Notes: generated by a model not told the origin, from the letters alone. A stretch of 64,000 nt of DNA from Sphingorhabdus sp. EL138 (GCF_900258045.1 NZ_OGVD01000004.1:1116001-1180000); one strand, 5' to 3'; shown: positions 1 through 8,732, counted from the first letter of the stretch. Translations and numbers: made by a program.

Positions 1-2070
1 ACCGCCAGCTTCAAGATAATTTAGGAAGCCTCCACCGAACTCATACCTTGCACTGCCTTCCAAAAAATAAGCTTCGGTAGGGCTGTCGGTTATGGTCCGG
101 GAAGCATTGGTCAAATTATACTGACTTGGATCATTGACGATAGCAAATCCCTGCTCCGTCAAGGAAGGGATTGGGATACCGTTGGATGCAATCACGTACC
201 CGCCGTCTACGATCCGAGGAGTCATGGCCGCATCATCATCAGGATTGATCACCGCCGTCGCGGGATCAATAATGCCCGTCAAATTGTTAAGTACATTAGC
301 GATCAGCGTCAAATTGACATTGTTGGATTGCGCTTTGGCTTTCGAATAGCCTGCCTTGTAATTGAACGTCCAGCGGTCGAGAACTGTATCACCGCGCAGG
401 CTGATAGAACTACTTCGTATCTGCTGATCGACGACATTCAACGCGGTCACCGGCGCCAGACCTGACAATGTGGTCCGCCGACGAACTTCTCCTCCCAGCT
501 CAGGAATAGGCATATCTACGCCCCTGGTGCGATAGCTGATGGCTGTTCGGGAATTTTCGGTTACAACGTCACGTTGGTTCCGCTGAAGGTCCAGACGCAA
601 TTTGGTGTGTGAACCAATATCCCACGCTAGATTGACAGATGCCAATAGATTCTCTTCGTCACGGTCACGCTGGAAATAGTTGGCCCCCGTTAGCAATCGA
701 CTTTCAAACTCGGGATCAAATGGAAATTGCGCTGGTGGCGGTACAAGAGCACCGCTGGTAAACCCGGCTGGCAATACCTGCGGTGTACTGCTCAGGATGC
801 CGATATCGTAATTGGTTCGGTCGGTCTTCCGATATTGCAGAGTAGCAGCCACGCCAAAATTATTGGTGATTTTTTTGGCGACAGTGCCTCCAATTTGATA
901 TTCCTCACCAAAAGCCCGGTCAAAGCCACTCTCACCTTCAGCGCTGAGGTTTAGAGCAAAATCACCATAGTCCAGCCCTGACTTGGTCTCAATTTCTACC
1001 AAACCACCAGAACCATTGGACTCATGGCTTGGGAGAAGTGATTTCTGAATCCTGATCTCGGAAATATTGTCAGCTAGAAAACCACTGAGATCAACAGTTC
1101 GTTCGAAATTTGTACCCTGCAGTTCCAGTCCGTTTAGCTGTACATTGATCGCTTCGGAACTAAAACCACGCACAGTTATACGAGACCCCTCTCCCGTCGC
1201 ATTGTCTCGACCAAAAGCTACACCAGGAACACGTCGCAGCGCCTCCGACACTGTTTCGGCCGGAAAACCACCCAGCAAATCAGACGAAACGATAGTAGCA
1301 TTATTGTCCGCATTTTTCTGCTTGTTCAGCGCCTGTTGAATAGAACTGCGATAACCGAAAACGACGATATCTTGATTGGCTTCACCGACTTGTACATTGG
1401 CTTGCTGGCGCGACCCCGGGGACACGGATACGGTGACAGTTTTGACTTGCTCACCCAGATATTCCACCCGAACAACTTGCCGCCCGCGCGGTACTGCGGG
1501 AAAATAATATTGGCCGCGATCATCTGTAATCGCTTCCAGATTTGTTCCGTCTATGCGTACCAACGCACCCCGCAAAGCGCTACCGGTACTAGTGTTCACG
1601 ACCGTACCGGAAACTATACCGGTGCTACGACCTTCCGGCGAGCGATCGTCTTGAACAGCCGCTCCAGCAGAAGTGTTTTGAACGACCGCAGGCGCCGCGG
1701 AGGCCGCAGTTGCTGATGGTGCTGCTCTGTTTCGCAACAACCGTGATGTATTTGCAATCCGGAGAGCCAGTACATTTGGTTCGATTTCACGAAAGGAAAT
1801 GGCTGTATCGCGTAGCAACAGACGCAGCGCCTGTATCGGGGTCAAACGACCGGACACGGCATTTGCCCGCTTATTCGCAACCATCTCCGGTGGATAGACC
1901 AGATTTTTTCCGGTCTTCAGCGCATAGCTTTTCAAGGCAGAGGACAAAGCCTGGTCCGGCATGTTGAAAAATATCGCCTGTTCTTGGGCATGGGCCGATC
2001 CGACGATTGCGATGTTGGCGGCACCGGTTAACATTGCTGCTTGCAGCAGTCTGAACGAACGAGATGGCAT
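1..2070 (-). CDS. TonB-dependent receptor with N-terminal secretin/TonB (STN) domain, 3' end outside window
   Basis: Outer-membrane active transporter of the FecA type; the minus-strand frame is open from an ATG at 2070 to the window edge (690 codons seen). A signal peptide ends near residue 29 (SAHAQ). An STN signalling domain follows (residues about 30-110, FNMPDQALSSALKSYA), then a carboxypeptidase-regulatory-like beta domain (about 155-225), then the plug (about 240-360, with RVPGVAFGRDNATGEGSRITVRG split over the plug core) and the first barrel strands. AGGGG precedes the start. The STN domain together with the adjacent FecR and sigma genes points to surface signalling. The substrate cannot be read from the sequence: an iron chelate is the textbook case, but many sphingomonad receptors of this build take up carbohydrates or peptides. 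Confidence 0.93.
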   Translation of the reverse strand, partial: MPSRSFRLLQAAMLTGAANIAIVGSAHAQEQAIFFNMPDQALSSALKSYALKTGKNLVYPPEMVANKRANAVSGRLTPIQALRLLLRDTAISFREIEPNVLALRIANTSRLLRNRAAPSATAASAAPAVVQNTSAGAAVQDDRSPEGRSTGIVSGTVVNTSTGSALRGALVRIDGTNLEAITDDRGQYYFPAVPRGRQVVRVEYLGEQVKTVTVSVSPGSRQQANVQVGEANQDIVVFGYRSSIQQALNKQKNADNNATIVSSDLLGGFPAETVSEALRRVPGVAFGRDNATGEGSRITVRGFSSEAINVQLNGLELQGTNFERTVDLSGFLADNISEIRIQKSLLPSHESNGSGGLVEIETKSGLDYGDFALNLSAEGESGFDRAFGEEYQIGGTVAKKITNNFGVAATLQYRKTDRTNYDIGILSSTPQVLPAGFTSGALVPPPAQFPFDPEFESRLLTGANYFQRDRDEENLLASVNLAWDIGSHTKLRLDLQRNQRDVVTENSRTAISYRTRGVDMPIPELGGEVRRRTTLSGLAPVTALNVVDQQIRSSSISLRGDTVLDRWTFNYKAGYSKAKAQSNNVNLTLIANVLNNLTGIIDPATAVINPDDDAAMTPRIVDGGYVIASNGIPIPSLTEQGFAIVNDPSQYNLTNASRTITDSPTEAYFLEGSARYEFGGGFLNYLEAGG

Positions 2071-2247
2071 ATGGATCCCCTGTCTTTATTTCCCTGCTGG
2101 CTGTCAGTCATCCGCTGACTAGCCTCACAAAAGGTAAGACGCGCGAGGTTCACCATCCCTCAAAATCTTTTTCAGATAAGGGAGAAATGTTAGTGATTCC
2201 ATGATAGATTATTCTTGAAAAACGCTATATTTTTCAGATGCTAAAGC

Positions 2248-3318
2248 TCATTCTTTCCAGTCGAGAACAATGTCACCTTCACCGGATGGTGCGCTGTTTT
2301 TGACGGGGAATGATGCTTCGAGAGCCGCGGCAAAACTGTCAACAGAACCGACCTGGAAAATACCGCTCACCCGCATGTCGGAAAGCGTTGGATCGCCGAA
2401 CACCAATTTACGCGAGGAATATCTGTTCACCTCCTGAACAATCATGCCCAGTGGCTCATTGTCAAAAATCAGGCGGCCGTCTTTCCAGCTTGTCGCCACG
2501 GCCGTATCGATCACATTGACTTTGAAAGGCAGGTCACCCTGCGCGATCAGCTGCTCACCCGGTTTCAACTGTTTCTTGCTCACCGCATCCGGATTGGCAG
2601 TATCACTGTCATCCTGATCGACCGTCACGATTCCTTCGATAAGCGTCACACGCACTTCGTCATCGCTCCGCCGAACCGAGAAAGTCGTCCCAATAGCGGT
2701 AACCAGTTTGCCATCAGCTTCCACCACGAAAGGACGATCGGCATCCTTGGCGACTTCGAACAACGCTTCGCCGCGCAGCAGGATCAGGTCACGCCTGTCC
2801 TCGCTAAAGTTAATCTGGACAAGGCTATCGGTATTCAGTTCCACAACGGAACCGTCAGGCAGGTTGACTGTCGATCTCTGACCGATAGCCGTCCTGTAAA
2901 TGGGTGAAGACTGTGATCCACTCTGGGCCAGTTGTTGGGACGGATCTGTATCAGCAGAACTTCCCATATTCCCGAAGGGTTTCAGCATCACCATCGAAAC
3001 AACAACGATCAGGAGAGAAGCCGCAATCGCGCCATATTTCATCCAGCTGTTGTTGTTCGCTCCTGCAGATACAGCAAGAGCATTTTGGCGCATCGCCATA
3101 ATTTCGTCATCGACAGCGCTATCCTGCATTGCCGTCCAGACTTCTTCCTGCAACGCATAAGCCTCGGCATGTTCAGGTGATTTTTCGAGCCAAGTCTTGA
3201 AACGCCTTTGATCTCCTTTGCTGGCATTATCTGCACGCAGCCTTGCAAACCAGTAGGCAGCTTGTTCCTCGACACTGTTGTCCGCATCCATTGCATTCAT
3301 GTTATTTGGATCCATCAT
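2248..3318 (-). CDS. FecR-family anti-sigma factor
   Basis: Inner-membrane regulator (356 aa) that holds the neighbouring ECF sigma factor and receives the signal from the receptor's STN domain. Domains in order: a cytoplasmic DUF4880-type N-terminus (residues 17-60, AAYWFARLRAD), one membrane segment (about 94-113, AIAASLLIVVVSMVML), the periplasmic FecR domain (about 135-240, RTAIGQRSTVNLPDGSVVELNT) and a DUF4974-like C-terminus (about 280-350). The start at 3318 overlaps the sigma gene stop as ATGA, so the two are translationally coupled. The receptor gene follows after 177 bases. Family assignment is firm; the inducing ligand is unknown. Confidence 0.93.
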   Translation of the reverse strand: MMDPNNMNAMDADNSVEEQAAYWFARLRADNASKGDQRRFKTWLEKSPEHAEAYALQEEVWTAMQDSAVDDEIMAMRQNALAVSAGANNNSWMKYGAIAASLLIVVVSMVMLKPFGNMGSSADTDPSQQLAQSGSQSSPIYRTAIGQRSTVNLPDGSVVELNTDSLVQINFSEDRRDLILLRGEALFEVAKDADRPFVVEADGKLVTAIGTTFSVRRSDDEVRVTLIEGIVTVDQDDSDTANPDAVSKKQLKPGEQLIAQGDLPFKVNVIDTAVATSWKDGRLIFDNEPLGMIVQEVNRYSSRKLVFGDPTLSDMRVSGIFQVGSVDSFAAALEASFPVKNSAPSGEGDIVLDWKE

Positions 3319-3893
3319 TCCGGTGGCCCCAAACGATGTGCAAGATGCTTGATGGCATCCATCATGTGCTTTTCAACTGAACTCATCGATATACCTAATT
3401 GCTGCGCGATCTCGCGATATTTAAACTCTTCAAACCTGTGCAACAGGAAAACATTCCGTGTGCGTTCCGGCAATTCGTTTAATGCGTTTTTCAGCGCTAC
3501 TACTTTCTCTTTACCTAACAAGACGCGCTCGGGTGAAAGTTCCTCAAAAGCATTTTCATTTTGGTCGGATAAATGCTTGGTAAATGATCTTTTGGTTGCT
3601 TCGCGCCGCGCCTTGTCACGTAGCAAGTTGGCTGCGATCTGAAATATGAAGGCTTCTGGCCGCTCCAATTTTGTTGAATCTGTCCGCGATGTCAGACGAT
3701 AGAAGACGTCTTGTACAAGGTCATCCACTTCATTCTGATTGTAGACTCTTTTTCGGAAATATTTTTCCAGCGGAACACGAAACTGTGAAAAAAGCTCCTC
3801 CAGGCCGTCATGCAGCGCTTGTCCGTCAAGATCATCTGCAGCGGATGTGATACCAGCAGATTTCTGGGATTCATTGTCTTTACTTGATGTCAA
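3315..3893 (-). CDS. ECF RNA polymerase sigma factor, FecI type
   Basis: Alternative sigma factor expected to transcribe the downstream receptor operon when released by FecR. The region-2 motif (EVDDLVQDVFYRL) and the region-4 helix-turn-helix (YREIAQQLGISMSSVEKHM) are both clear, and total length is normal for the class. No ATG exists in the N-terminal part. I chose TTG at 3893 because AGGGG stands just upstream; a TTG at 3956 is the other option and would add 21 residues that look non-native. First gene of the sigma-antisigma-receptor set. About 276 bases upstream, up to the tRNA, hold no recognisable gene. Confidence 0.9.
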   Translation of the reverse strand: MTSSKDNESQKSAGITSAADDLDGQALHDGLEELFSQFRVPLEKYFRKRVYNQNEVDDLVQDVFYRLTSRTDSTKLERPEAFIFQIAANLLRDKARREATKRSFTKHLSDQNENAFEELSPERVLLGKEKVVALKNALNELPERTRNVFLLHRFEEFKYREIAQQLGISMSSVEKHMMDAIKHLAHRLGPPE

Positions 3894-4169
3894 TCTAGCC
3901 CCTAATCGAATCCGGTCAGATGGCGTAATAAAGGGGCAGAAGATAATACTTGTCAACGAATGTATAAGTATTGGCCTTTTATGTCGGCAGTGAAATACTA
4001 TTAGTTCAGCTTATGTCTTGCTACTGGCAAATCACGCTTTTGCAGTCACTTCGGCCATCCACACAAGGTGATCCGGTGGTTGACATTCAATCCGATCCTG
4101 TTTACGCGCTGAGCCGCAGAAAACTGCGAATAAGCAGCTTTTCTTCGGAAACAGGGATTTCTAAGGTGC

Positions 4170-4246
4170 GCGCCCGTAGCTCAGCTGGATAGAGCGCGAG
4201 ACTTCTAATCTTGAGGCCACAGGTTCGACTCCTGTCGGGCGCGCCA
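4170..4246 (+). tRNA. tRNA-Arg, anticodon UCU
   Basis: A full cloverleaf can be folded: acceptor GCGCCCG with CGGGCGC, D arm GCTC/GAGC, anticodon stem CGAGA/TCTTG around loop CTTCTAA (anticodon TCT), T arm ACAGG/CCTGT with TTCGACT, discriminator G, and an encoded CCA. Length is 77 nt including CCA. It reads AGA codons, rare in this kind of genome. The convergent NUDIX gene ends 12 bases downstream. No duplicated 3' end that would mark an integrated element was seen in the window. Confidence 0.97.
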
Positions 4247-4258
4247 ATCCTTGTTTCC

Positions 4259-5074
4259 CTATTTGTTAAAACCGCGCTGTACGGCATCCATGGGTTCGGA
4301 TGTGACGGGATATCCAATCCCCTCCGGTATGCATAAATGCACACCGTCGTCGCGCTTTTCGATGGTCGGCGACACCATAGTTACCGGATGGCTCATGCTG
4401 TGCTCTGCGGCCTCAACAAAGGAATCAAATTGCGCCAGTCGTTCCAGATTGCGCTTGGTCGGAAAGATGATTTTGACCTCTCCGGCGTCTGCTTTATCCA
4501 GCACGCCCTGCGCGCTACTCCAGAACAGATTATAATTTTCGGTTTCATCAACCGTCGCTTCTGCGGCGTGATCGTCGTGCGATATCATGTAAAAGCGTGT
4601 ATCAAAAACCCGCTTTTCGGCAAAAGGCGGGCACCAACGGGTAAAAGGCACCAACTTGTCGAGACTTAACTGCCAGTCAAACTGACCGCATATTTCTGAC
4701 AATATTGTACCGTCATGCAAAGCTGCACGGGCCTCCATCACCCGCTTTGCCGCAAGGTCACCGTCAACCGCAACGGCGATGCCGGTTTCTTCAATGGATT
4801 CACGAATTGCCGCAATACGCGCGCCATATTCATCGACGTCATCATGGCCAAGGGCTCTGGCAAAATCATGGTCGGCATCATCCACTCTTCCTCCTGGGAA
4901 AACCGCCGCGCCTGCAGCAAATGCCATTTTTGCAGAACGTTCCACCATCAACAGGTCCGGTGCCGTGTTACCCGGCTGATCCCGAAAAATAACCAGTGTT
5001 GAGGCGGGAATGGGTTTTGGCATTGGTTTCCCGGTCAGGGCATCAATTGTGTTCGGCTTATTTTGATCTGTCAT
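4259..5074 (-). CDS. NUDIX hydrolase
   Basis: Predicted pyrophosphohydrolase of 271 aa acting on a nucleoside-diphosphate-linked substrate. The second half of the Nudix box is plain (RESIEETG), preceded by a phosphate-side glycine pair (FPGGRV). The two parts are separated by an insertion of roughly 20 residues rich in D/H, an arrangement also found in NUDT19/CoA-type Nudix proteins, so a CoA or acyl-CoA substrate is possible but unproven. I chose ATG at 5074 (MTDQNKPN); an upstream ATG at 5119 adds 15 residues with no family-like character. Convergent with the tRNA-Arg gene. Confidence 0.85.
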   Translation of the reverse strand: MTDQNKPNTIDALTGKPMPKPIPASTLVIFRDQPGNTAPDLLMVERSAKMAFAAGAAVFPGGRVDDADHDFARALGHDDVDEYGARIAAIRESIEETGIAVAVDGDLAAKRVMEARAALHDGTILSEICGQFDWQLSLDKLVPFTRWCPPFAEKRVFDTRFYMISHDDHAAEATVDETENYNLFWSSAQGVLDKADAGEVKIIFPTKRNLERLAQFDSFVEAAEHSMSHPVTMVSPTIEKRDDGVHLCIPEGIGYPVTSEPMDAVQRGFNK

Positions 5075-5179
5075 CGTGTCATATGACCAGCATGATCCGG
5101 CAATGTAAAGGCGCAGCATAAAACTTGGCTGTTGCCATAGCGATTTGCCAAGCCACTATGTTCGTGGCAATTACCAGGG

Positions 5180-5767
5180 ATGGGCATTGTTGAAATCTTG
5201 GGACTGGCTGGCAGCGTCAGCCTTTTGTCGGGCTGGCGGCTCTATCTTACGGTTTTCGTAACGGGTCTGGCCATGCGGCTACAGTGGATTAGTCTACCGG
5301 AAAATCTGCAGATGTTGGATGCGCTTGCCAATCCCTGGGTTCTGGGCATCAGTGCTTTGGGCGCAGTCGCCGAATTTTTTGCCGATAAAATATTGTGGCT
5401 AGATAGCATTTGGGACACGATTCACACCGTGATCCGCCCTCTCGGCGGTGCTCTTCTCGCTTTGGCGGTGGTTGATTCCGGTGATCCCGCTTGGCAGGTT
5501 ATCATCTTTCTACTCGGCGGTGGCGCGGCATTGATGAGCCACGGCGCGAAGGCAGGTGCACGCGCCATCGTCAACACCAGTCCGGAACCAGTCAGCAATG
5601 CTGTGGTATCCACAGGCGAAGATGTCGCGACGGGCGGACTATTGTTCCTGGCTTTTGCCAATCCGGTGGCGGCACTGATCATCGCATCTGTATTGCTGAT
5701 CCTCTGTCTTTTTCTGGTTTACAAAGGCTATCGGCTGTGGCGAAAAATCGTCTCCAGCGGCAACTAG
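5180..5767 (+). CDS. DUF4126 family membrane protein
   Basis: Integral membrane protein of 195 aa whose sequence fits the DUF4126 family: a glycine-rich first helix (GLAGSVSLLSGWRLYLTVF), a conserved middle (RPLGGALLALAVV, LGGGAALMSHGAKAG) and a C-terminal membrane segment (AALIIASVLLILCLFLVY). Function is unknown. Its stop (TAG, 5765-5767) directly abuts the stop of the convergent fliS (5768-5770), leaving no intergenic base. Confidence 0.8.
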   Translation: MGIVEILGLAGSVSLLSGWRLYLTVFVTGLAMRLQWISLPENLQMLDALANPWVLGISALGAVAEFFADKILWLDSIWDTIHTVIRPLGGALLALAVVDSGDPAWQVIIFLLGGGAALMSHGAKAGARAIVNTSPEPVSNAVVSTGEDVATGGLLFLAFANPVAALIIASVLLILCLFLVYKGYRLWRKIVSSGN

Positions 5768-6151
5768 CTATCCGATTTCCGACCAGGCTGAAAAGATTTC
5801 AGACATGATCCGATGGGCTGCACGATTATTTCTGATGAGATTTTTCGGTTCCCTAGATGCAATTAACTGGCGAACCTGGCCATAAAGCAGATGCAGATTT
5901 TTGGCGAGATTACCCCCCTTTTTCATATCCAGGCTGGCCATCAGGGAATCCACAATCGTCAGCGCCATAACCTGTTGATCAACAATTTCCCGGGATTGGC
6001 CACGACGATAAATCAGGTGAATTTCGTCGAGCAGATTGAGTAGCTCTTCAAACAAGATATTCACCAGTTCATGCGCGTTGGCATTCAACACCCGTGCTTC
6101 TTTTCCGGCAACTGCATAGCCGGAATGCGCAATGCTCATATCGTGCATCAT
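5768..6151 (-). CDS. fliS: flagellar export chaperone FliS-like
   Basis: Small helical protein (127 aa) of the FliS family, which binds the C-terminus of flagellin in the cytoplasm and keeps it from polymerising before export. Diagnostic stretches are the helix with LVNILFEELLNLLDEI and the C-terminal helix around RAAHRIMSEIFSAWSEIG. It follows the damaged fliD by 20 bases, as fliS normally follows fliD. The frame is fully open with no internal stop, yet the partner genes are broken, so it may no longer have a role. Confidence 0.8.
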   Translation of the reverse strand: MMHDMSIAHSGYAVAGKEARVLNANAHELVNILFEELLNLLDEIHLIYRRGQSREIVDQQVMALTIVDSLMASLDMKKGGNLAKNLHLLYGQVRQLIASREPKNLIRNNRAAHRIMSEIFSAWSEIG

Positions 6152-6171
6152 TTCTCTCCCGCGCGAGGCGC

Positions 6172-7266
6172 TTAGTCACTATTGTTGTTCCAGATCGCTA
6201 TCTGCTGCGTAAGATAGCTTTGAGTCGCTTGAAGCACGACCAGTTGACGATCCATATTCGCAAAACTTTGCTGCAGCTGGGCTTCATAGCGACCACTGTC
6301 TTGGTCAAGTTTTTCCCAGGCATCGGCCAAATTTTCCTTGATCTGGTCCAGGCGTTTTTGCGAACTTTCCAACGCACCATTATCGCCTTGCAAGCGATCC
6401 CGGATCGCCTGAAGGACGCCGGCTATGCCAGGATTATTGTCATCGACCACCAATGGATCGAGCATATTGGATACTGCTTCGGCATCGCTGCTCAGCACCG
6501 CTTCAAGCCGTTCCTTGTCAATCGAAAGCGTTCCGTCACGGTCGGTTCTCACACCAATATCGGACAACGCGCGATACGGGCCGCTATCGACCAGAGTCGC
6601 TGCCCCAATCTGTCCCAGCGACCGGATCATCTCCCTGACCCCCGGATCCCCGGCCAGCGGTCCGGCAGTCCCGCTGTCTGTGCCAGCGGCCGTCGCAGCG
6701 TTCAGTGCGTTGCGCAACTGATTATAGGCATCAACAAAATCCGACACGAGATCGGAAATGGTGGTCGTAGGCTGATCCCCGCTGATAATGATTTGCATGC
6801 CCGGCGAGGCAGTATTCAGCCTTACTGACACACCCGGAATTGCATTTTCAATGACGTTACTACCATAGGCCAAATCCACGCCATCCACCACTATGAGTGC
6901 GTCCGCCGCTTCGCTCACCAAAGTCATTCCGGTAACAACTGGCGGATAGTTATAGTCTGCAAAATCACCGCTCACAGAGAATGTCTGATCTTGTCCCTCC
7001 TGCCCTTCCAGAACGAGGCGTGCACCATGATTATCTGTGATAATTGACGCCGAAACACCTGCTCCTACTTCATTGATCGCGTTTGCAAGATCCGTGATGC
7101 TGGCTGCGCCGTCCAATAGAGTGATATCGAAACTGCCACTGCTGCTGACGATCGTCATAACGCCGGCGCCAACAACGATATCACCATCCGCCACGACATC
7201 GGATACCAACCGGCGCGGCGACGCCAGCTGGTTGACTTCGAGTGTCGCCGGAAGCCCTTGCCCCAA
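6172..7266 (-). pseudogene. fliD: fliD remnant (flagellar filament cap), 5' part lost
   Basis: The open frame encodes about 365 residues matching the middle and C-terminal part of FliD/HAP2: an N-terminal-domain tail (ATLEVNQLASP), a central D2/D3-like region (VGAGVMTIVSSSGSFDITLLDG, shown here only as the family signature) and the usual C-terminal coiled coil (LQATQSYLTQQIAIWN). FliD normally begins with about 60-100 further residues, including the first coiled coil. These are absent: upstream the frame gives unrelated residues and reaches a stop at 7321-7323. No ATG is available; the first possible start is TTG at 7266. The preceding bases belong, in another frame, to a gene that begins right after fliH. 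I read this as a deletion joining two genes. Confidence 0.8.
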
Positions 7267-7340
7267 CGGACAATTGCAGGTGTGACAGCTCCGGCTTCGA
7301 TGAGAACCCGTGACAGGCGATCATAGTCGAGTTTCAGCAT
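7262..7340 (-). pseudogene. probable fliI head (flagellar export ATPase), truncated after about 26 codons
   Basis: An ATG at 7340 overlaps the fliH stop (ATGA), exactly where fliI sits in fliEFGHI clusters. The first codons read as a plausible N-terminus (MLKLDYDRLSRVLIEAGAV). After about residue 28 the frame turns into arginine-rich nonsense because it is then reading fliD sequence out of frame; it ends at 7155. The whole ATPase domain, including Walker motifs, is missing. The assignment to fliI rests mainly on position, since so few residues remain. Confidence 0.5.
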
Positions 7341-7987
7341 GACACGCCGCCAGCCAGGCGCTCCTGGTTTTCAATCTCTTGGGCCATCGCAGTGGACCCG
7401 GAGGTGATCTCGCCCGAACCATAAACCAGACGCACGGAACCGGGCAGCAGGTTAGCGTCCGGCAAAACCGCAACGGGGCAGTCATGATTCTGCAACAGTT
7501 TCGTATCAGCCGCGGCAACATATAAACACACTTCGCCAACATCCGCCGCCATCAGCTCGATAGCTGCGTCGCATCGCTCCTGAAGCAGTTTCTTGTTGGT
7601 TCTTGCATGGCCCACAGCCTGCTCAAATAAGGACAGGACGACTTCCCATAGCTGCTTCGACAGATGCCCTTCATCGATTGCTTTCAGGCGGTTAATCGAT
7701 AATGCCAGAGTGTCTTGGCTGGCTTCTCCTTCCTCAAGCTGTACCATCGCCGCCTGCTGTCCGTTCAGATATCCCCGCGTGTAGGCATCCGCAACTTGCT
7801 GATCTACACCGTCAACTTCGGGCTCTGGTTCATTTTCCCGAACATCATCTGAACCATCCTGTTCAGCATGCCGAAGCGGCATGTCATATGTCGCCTGAAA
7901 AGCTGTTTCTTTTGCCCCTAAACTATTGATAACAAAAATATCATCATGGCTATGAACCGGCGAAAAACTGCGCTCAGACAAAGTCAT
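7334..7987 (-). CDS. fliH: flagellar assembly protein FliH-like
   Basis: Open frame of 217 aa matching FliH, the regulator that binds the export ATPase FliI and links it to the C-ring. The centre carries the helical G/Q-rich part (YTRGYLNGQQAAMVQLEEGE) and the C-terminus ends in a typical FliH beta region ([19 protein letters not shown]). The ATG at 7987 overlaps the end of the fliG remnant by 14 bases, the usual coupling. Longer upstream extensions of the frame lie inside fliG. The gene looks intact, but both neighbours that it should work with are broken. Confidence 0.75.
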   Translation of the reverse strand: MTLSERSFSPVHSHDDIFVINSLGAKETAFQATYDMPLRHAEQDGSDDVRENEPEPEVDGVDQQVADAYTRGYLNGQQAAMVQLEEGEASQDTLALSINRLKAIDEGHLSKQLWEVVLSLFEQAVGHARTNKKLLQERCDAAIELMAADVGEVCLYVAAADTKLLQNHDCPVAVLPDANLLPGSVRLVYGSGEITSGSTAMAQEIENQERLAGGVSC

Positions 7988-8229
7988 CACTGCGCCCTCC
8001 CAACAAGATGCTGCCATCTTCCGCCAGTCTCCGCGCCTGTGCGATAATCTGCTTTTGCGCGGCAACTACGTCATCTTTCGAAACCGGTCCCATCTCCGCA
8101 ATTTCATCCTGAATGGCTTCCGCAGCCCGTTTTGACATACAGCTGAACATCTTCTCCGCCAGCGCAGGCTCCGCGCCTTTGATCGCCAGCTGCAACGCTG
8201 TATTTTCGATGGATCGGATACCGCCAGCA
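7974..8229 (-). pseudogene. fliG: fliG remnant (flagellar motor switch protein), C-terminal ~85 codons only
   Basis: The frame ending at 7974 encodes the end of the FliG C-terminal domain: IRSIENTALQLAIKGAEPAL, then KMFSCMSKRAAEAI, EMGPVSKDDVVAAQKQI and a final GGRSDDFV. FliG is about 340 residues, so some three quarters is missing. Immediately upstream the sequence is the fliF start in a different frame. No start codon with a ribosome site serves this piece. Best explained by a deletion running from early fliF into late fliG. Confidence 0.82.
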
Positions 8230-8395
8230 ATCCCATCAATGGCAGCGCGCGCTTGATCGCCGGCTGGTCAACAAAGCCATGCAATCGTTTGCGCCAATCA
8301 GCACTGTTCGCAAAATCTGACATTCGAGTGACCGGTGTCAGATCATGCACAGGGTCTTGAACCCGTTGTTCACTAGTAAGGCTGAGTTCGTTCAT
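8222..8395 (-). pseudogene. fliF: fliF remnant (flagellar MS-ring protein), first ~58 codons
   Basis: The ATG at 8395 lies one base after the fliE stop, the normal place for fliF. Residues 34-58 (WRKRLHGFVDQPAIKRALPL) match the stretch before and into the first membrane helix of FliF. After the residues LMGLLA the frame continues into fliG bases out of frame and stops at 8066. The roughly 500 remaining FliF residues are absent, so no MS ring can be made from this locus. Confidence 0.78.
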
Positions 8396-8396
8396 G

Positions 8397-8732
8397 TCAC
8401 ACCGGCATGGTCATGATGTCTTGATAGGCCTTGATCAGCTTGTTGCGGACCTGCAGCGTCAGCTCAAAACCCAATGAGGATTTTTGCTTGGCCATCATCA
8501 CACCGGCAATGTCGTTGGTTTTGCCGATGGTATAATCTTCAGTGATGTCTCCCGCCGCACGTTGCAATGCGCTGACCTCTCTCACCGCGGAGACCATGGC
8601 CACACCAAATGCTGGTTGAACCTGCGACGAACCAATTTCCAAAGAAGCCGAGGCGGCCTTTTTCAACACATCATTTTGCGCAATTATATCTTGACGCATC
8701 GCCATAAGTTGAGAACTATCAATCGCTTTCAT
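8397..8732 (-). CDS. fliE: flagellar hook-basal body protein FliE
   Basis: FliE (111 aa) joins the MS ring to the rod. The family's C-terminus is well kept (SSLGFELTLQVRNKLIKAYQ), as is the helix VREVSALQRAAGDITEDY. I chose ATG at 8732 (MKAIDSSQL) because GGAG stands at correct spacing; the frame extends upstream without family character. First gene of the minus-strand flagellar row, followed by truncated fliF. It appears intact. Confidence 0.85.
   Translation of the reverse strand: MKAIDSSQLMAMRQDIIAQNDVLKKAASASLEIGSSQVQPAFGVAMVSAVREVSALQRAAGDITEDYTIGKTNDIAGVMMAKQKSSLGFELTLQVRNKLIKAYQDIMTMPV

Noticed and set aside
4170-4260. Attachment site of an integrated element at tRNA-Arg
   Set aside because: No repeated tRNA end, integrase or phage gene in the window.
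6094-6828. 244-residue plus-strand frame over fliS/fliD
   Set aside because: Antisense shadow of the flagellar genes, with no recognisable domain or ribosome site.
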